Assembly (NCBI GenBank): GCA_021772555.1
Contig: JAJFLT010000126.1
Coordinates: 1 to 15,604 of the forward strand
Length of the DNA stretch: 15,604 nucleotides
Source of the DNA: Opitutales bacterium
Lineage (GTDB): Bacteria; Verrucomicrobiota; Verrucomicrobiia; Opitutales; UBA2987
Direction: 5' to 3'
This document shows, one piece after another, positions 13,799 through 15,604 of this stretch. Below the pieces are notes generated by a model. That model was not told the origin of the DNA. It made no database searches and saw only the letters and a list, made by a program, of their open reading frames with translations. Position numbers and translations under genes: made by a program. Each line of letters begins with the position of its first letter. Within the stretch, counting starts at the first letter, position 1.

Positions 13799-15604
13799 TC
13801 AGCCTCCTGGCGCAGGCGCCGGTTGTGTCCCGGGTTTTTCAGCCGTTCCTTCAGCGCCCGCAAGTCGTACCTCATCTTTTTTCCTCCCGATGGACTTCAG
13901 AACCCAGCGGAAAAACCTTTGATGGTCGTCCAGCACCAGATAGAGGGAAGGGATCAGGATCAGGGTAATTACGGTGGCAAAAAGGATTCCGAATGCCAGG
14001 GAGACAGCCATGGGAATGAGAAACCGGGCTTGCAGGCTGCGCTCCATGAGCATGGGCGTAAGACCCAAAAAAGTAGTCAGAGATGTCAGCAGAATGGGAC
14101 GAAAACGTCGGATGCCGGCCCATCGAATGGCCTCGAACCGGGGCACTCCCTCGTTTTCCCGGCGGGTGATGAAATCGACCATAACGAGGCTGTCGTTGAC
14201 GACTACGCCGGTCAGGGCGACAATGCCGCAAAAGGATAAAATACTCATCGAAAGCCCCATAATCAAATGCCCGACGATCGCTCCCACGATGCCGAAAGGA
14301 ATCACCGTCATGATGATTAAGGGTTTGATGTAGGAACGCAGCGGCACCGCCATGAGGGCATAGATGATGATGAGGGCAAGGAAGAAACCTTGCATAAGAC
14401 CGGCCACGGATTCGGCCTGTTCCCGGCTCTCCCCCTCCAGGGCATAGGTCACTCCGGGGTATTTAGCCAAAAGAGTTGGCATGAAATCATTCGAAATTTC
14501 TTTAACTATCACATGAGGTTCGATGGTTTCCTTATTGACCGAGGCCCTCACGTTGACAACGCGTTTACGGTTGATCCGGGTGATGCTGGAAAACCCGCGC
14601 CCCATGGTGGCATCGGCGACCGAAGAAAAAGGGACTTCTTCCCCTGTCGGCGTCCGCACCCGCATGTTCTCCAAGTCTCCCAATGAGCGGCGTTCGTCCT
14701 TGGGATAGCGGACCATGACGCGAACCTCGTCTTTCCCTCTCTGGATGCGCTGGGCTTCAGCCCCGTAAAAACCCTGGCGAACCTGCCGGGCCAGATCGCG
14801 TAAGGTAAGCCCGAGTACTTCCGCCTCCGGTTTGATGGCCAATTGGATTTCCTGTTTCCCACCGCTGAAGGTGTCCTTGATATCGAATACGCCGTCAAAT
14901 TCGGCCATTTTGGCTTTGATTTCCTCGGCCGCGGCGTCGAGTTGTTCGAAGTTATTGCCTTCCAGTTGAAAATCGATGGCGGCGGAATCATTGCCGGTGG
15001 TCCCGGAAAAACTCAAATCGGTGGCCCCTGCGATGGAGCCGGTTTTTTCACGCCAGCGATTGACCACGTCAATGGAGTCGATCAGGCGGTTTTCGCTGGG
15101 TTTTAATTCCACGAACAAGCGGCCCATGGTTTCACCGGAAGACCAGGAAATGGTGTGCTCGATGATGGCCCCTTCATCGTCTCCAAATTCTTCGCGCATT
15201 TCTCGGTCCAATTCGTGAATGGCCTGCTCGACCTTGTAGGTGGCGGCTTCCGTCACCGCCGCCGGGGTGCCCTCGGCCATCTCCACCGAGGCACGGATAA
15301 AATCGCTGGGGATATTGGGGAAAAAGACGCCCCGCACGATTCCGCTTTTGACCACTCCCACGCTCAGAATTATGCCTGCAAGGAAGAGGGACAGGGTGGT
15401 GTAGCGATGACGTAGGGAAAGTTCCAGAACGGGGCGATAGGCGTTTACCACAAAATTCTCCAATCCGTGACTGAAGCCCCTTTGAATACGCATAAATGGC
15501 CCCCAGCCGCTCTTCGGTTTTTCCTTGATTTTCATGTGGGCCAAGTGGGCGGGAAGGATCAGTTTGGATTCGACGAGTGAAAAAACGAGGCAAAGCGTTA
15601 CCAC
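13799..15604 (-). CDS. RND-family efflux permease, C-terminal part (cut by window edge)
   Basis: 601 residues of an inner-membrane RND transporter (AcrB/HAE-like), the proton-driven pump of a tripartite efflux system. The gene runs past the right edge; a full permease is about 1000-1050 residues, so roughly the first 400 are missing and no start is present. The fragment begins in the end of the first membrane bundle (CLVFSLVESKLILPAHL). TM7 lies at about 70-88, a periplasmic porter/docking region at about 95-400, and TM8-12 at about 405-560. The TM10 region reads GVVVNDSLVMVDFI where AcrB has a GxxxKNAxL-type sequence, placing it in a less studied RND branch. A short Pro/Gly/Ala tail (GTQPAPAPGG) follows a basic stretch. 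The substrate cannot be read from sequence; the partner adaptor gene is expected upstream, outside the window. Confidence 0.92.
   Translation of the reverse strand: MVTLCLVFSLVESKLILPAHLAHMKIKEKPKSGWGPFMRIQRGFSHGLENFVVNAYRPVLELSLRHRYTTLSLFLAGIILSVGVVKSGIVRGVFFPNIPSDFIRASVEMAEGTPAAVTEAATYKVEQAIHELDREMREEFGDDEGAIIEHTISWSSGETMGRLFVELKPSENRLIDSIDVVNRWREKTGSIAGATDLSFSGTTGNDSAAIDFQLEGNNFEQLDAAAEEIKAKMAEFDGVFDIKDTFSGGKQEIQLAIKPEAEVLGLTLRDLARQVRQGFYGAEAQRIQRGKDEVRVMVRYPKDERRSLGDLENMRVRTPTGEEVPFSSVADATMGRGFSSITRINRKRVVNVRASVNKETIEPHVIVKEISNDFMPTLLAKYPGVTYALEGESREQAESVAGLMQGFFLALIIIYALMAVPLRSYIKPLIIMTVIPFGIVGAIVGHLIMGLSMSILSFCGIVALTGVVVNDSLVMVDFITRRENEGVPRFEAIRWAGIRRFRPILLTSLTTFLGLTPMLMERSLQARFLIPMAVSLAFGILFATVITLILIPSLYLVLDDHQRFFRWVLKSIGRKKDEVRLAGAEGTAEKPGTQPAPAPGG

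Overview
The window comes from a Gram-negative bacterial chromosome. The evidence is a bacterial AsnRS, 16S rRNA methyltransferases, an RND-type inner-membrane efflux permease and several proteins with Sec signal peptides. No phage, plasmid, IS, CRISPR, rRNA or tRNA signature was seen. The lineage cannot be fixed from sequence reading alone; a deltaproteobacterial-type or Nitrospinota-like genome is a weak guess. Most starts lack a recognisable Shine-Dalgarno sequence.

Layout. (1) 1-2640 is an rRNA-modification block: an RsmE-type methyltransferase (minus), an approximately 500-bp non-coding interval, rsmD (plus), and a second, divergent RsmE-like protein (minus). The non-coding interval holds the most unusual signal in the window. 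Two tandem copies of a minus-strand element each carry a perfect 30-bp direct repeat and a GC-rich 11-12-bp hairpin whose stem sequences differ by compensatory base changes. One hairpin is followed by eight Ts. They look like paired small RNA genes or a tandem attenuator leader upstream of rsmE. (2) 2749-5001 is a secreted multidomain purple-acid-phosphatase-like metallophosphoesterase. (3) 5097-7859 is a visibly A+T-richer glycan island: an exostosin-family glycosyltransferase, a GT2 glycosyltransferase, and a convergent FkbM-family methyltransferase. (4) 8018-9400 is asnS. (5) 9725-13783 is a same-strand run: a single-pass membrane TPR protein with a PEGA-like C-terminus, two secreted low-complexity proteins (Gly/Gln-rich and Ser/Gly-rich), and a small acidic helical protein. 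None of these four could be assigned a pathway. (6) 13799-15604 is the C-terminal part of an RND efflux permease on the minus strand, cut by the window edge.

The housekeeping genes (rsmE, rsmD, asnS) serve translation. The glycan island probably builds and methylates a surface polysaccharide or glycoconjugate. The TPR/low-complexity run looks like a cell-envelope or extracellular-matrix module, but this is inferred from signal peptides and composition only.
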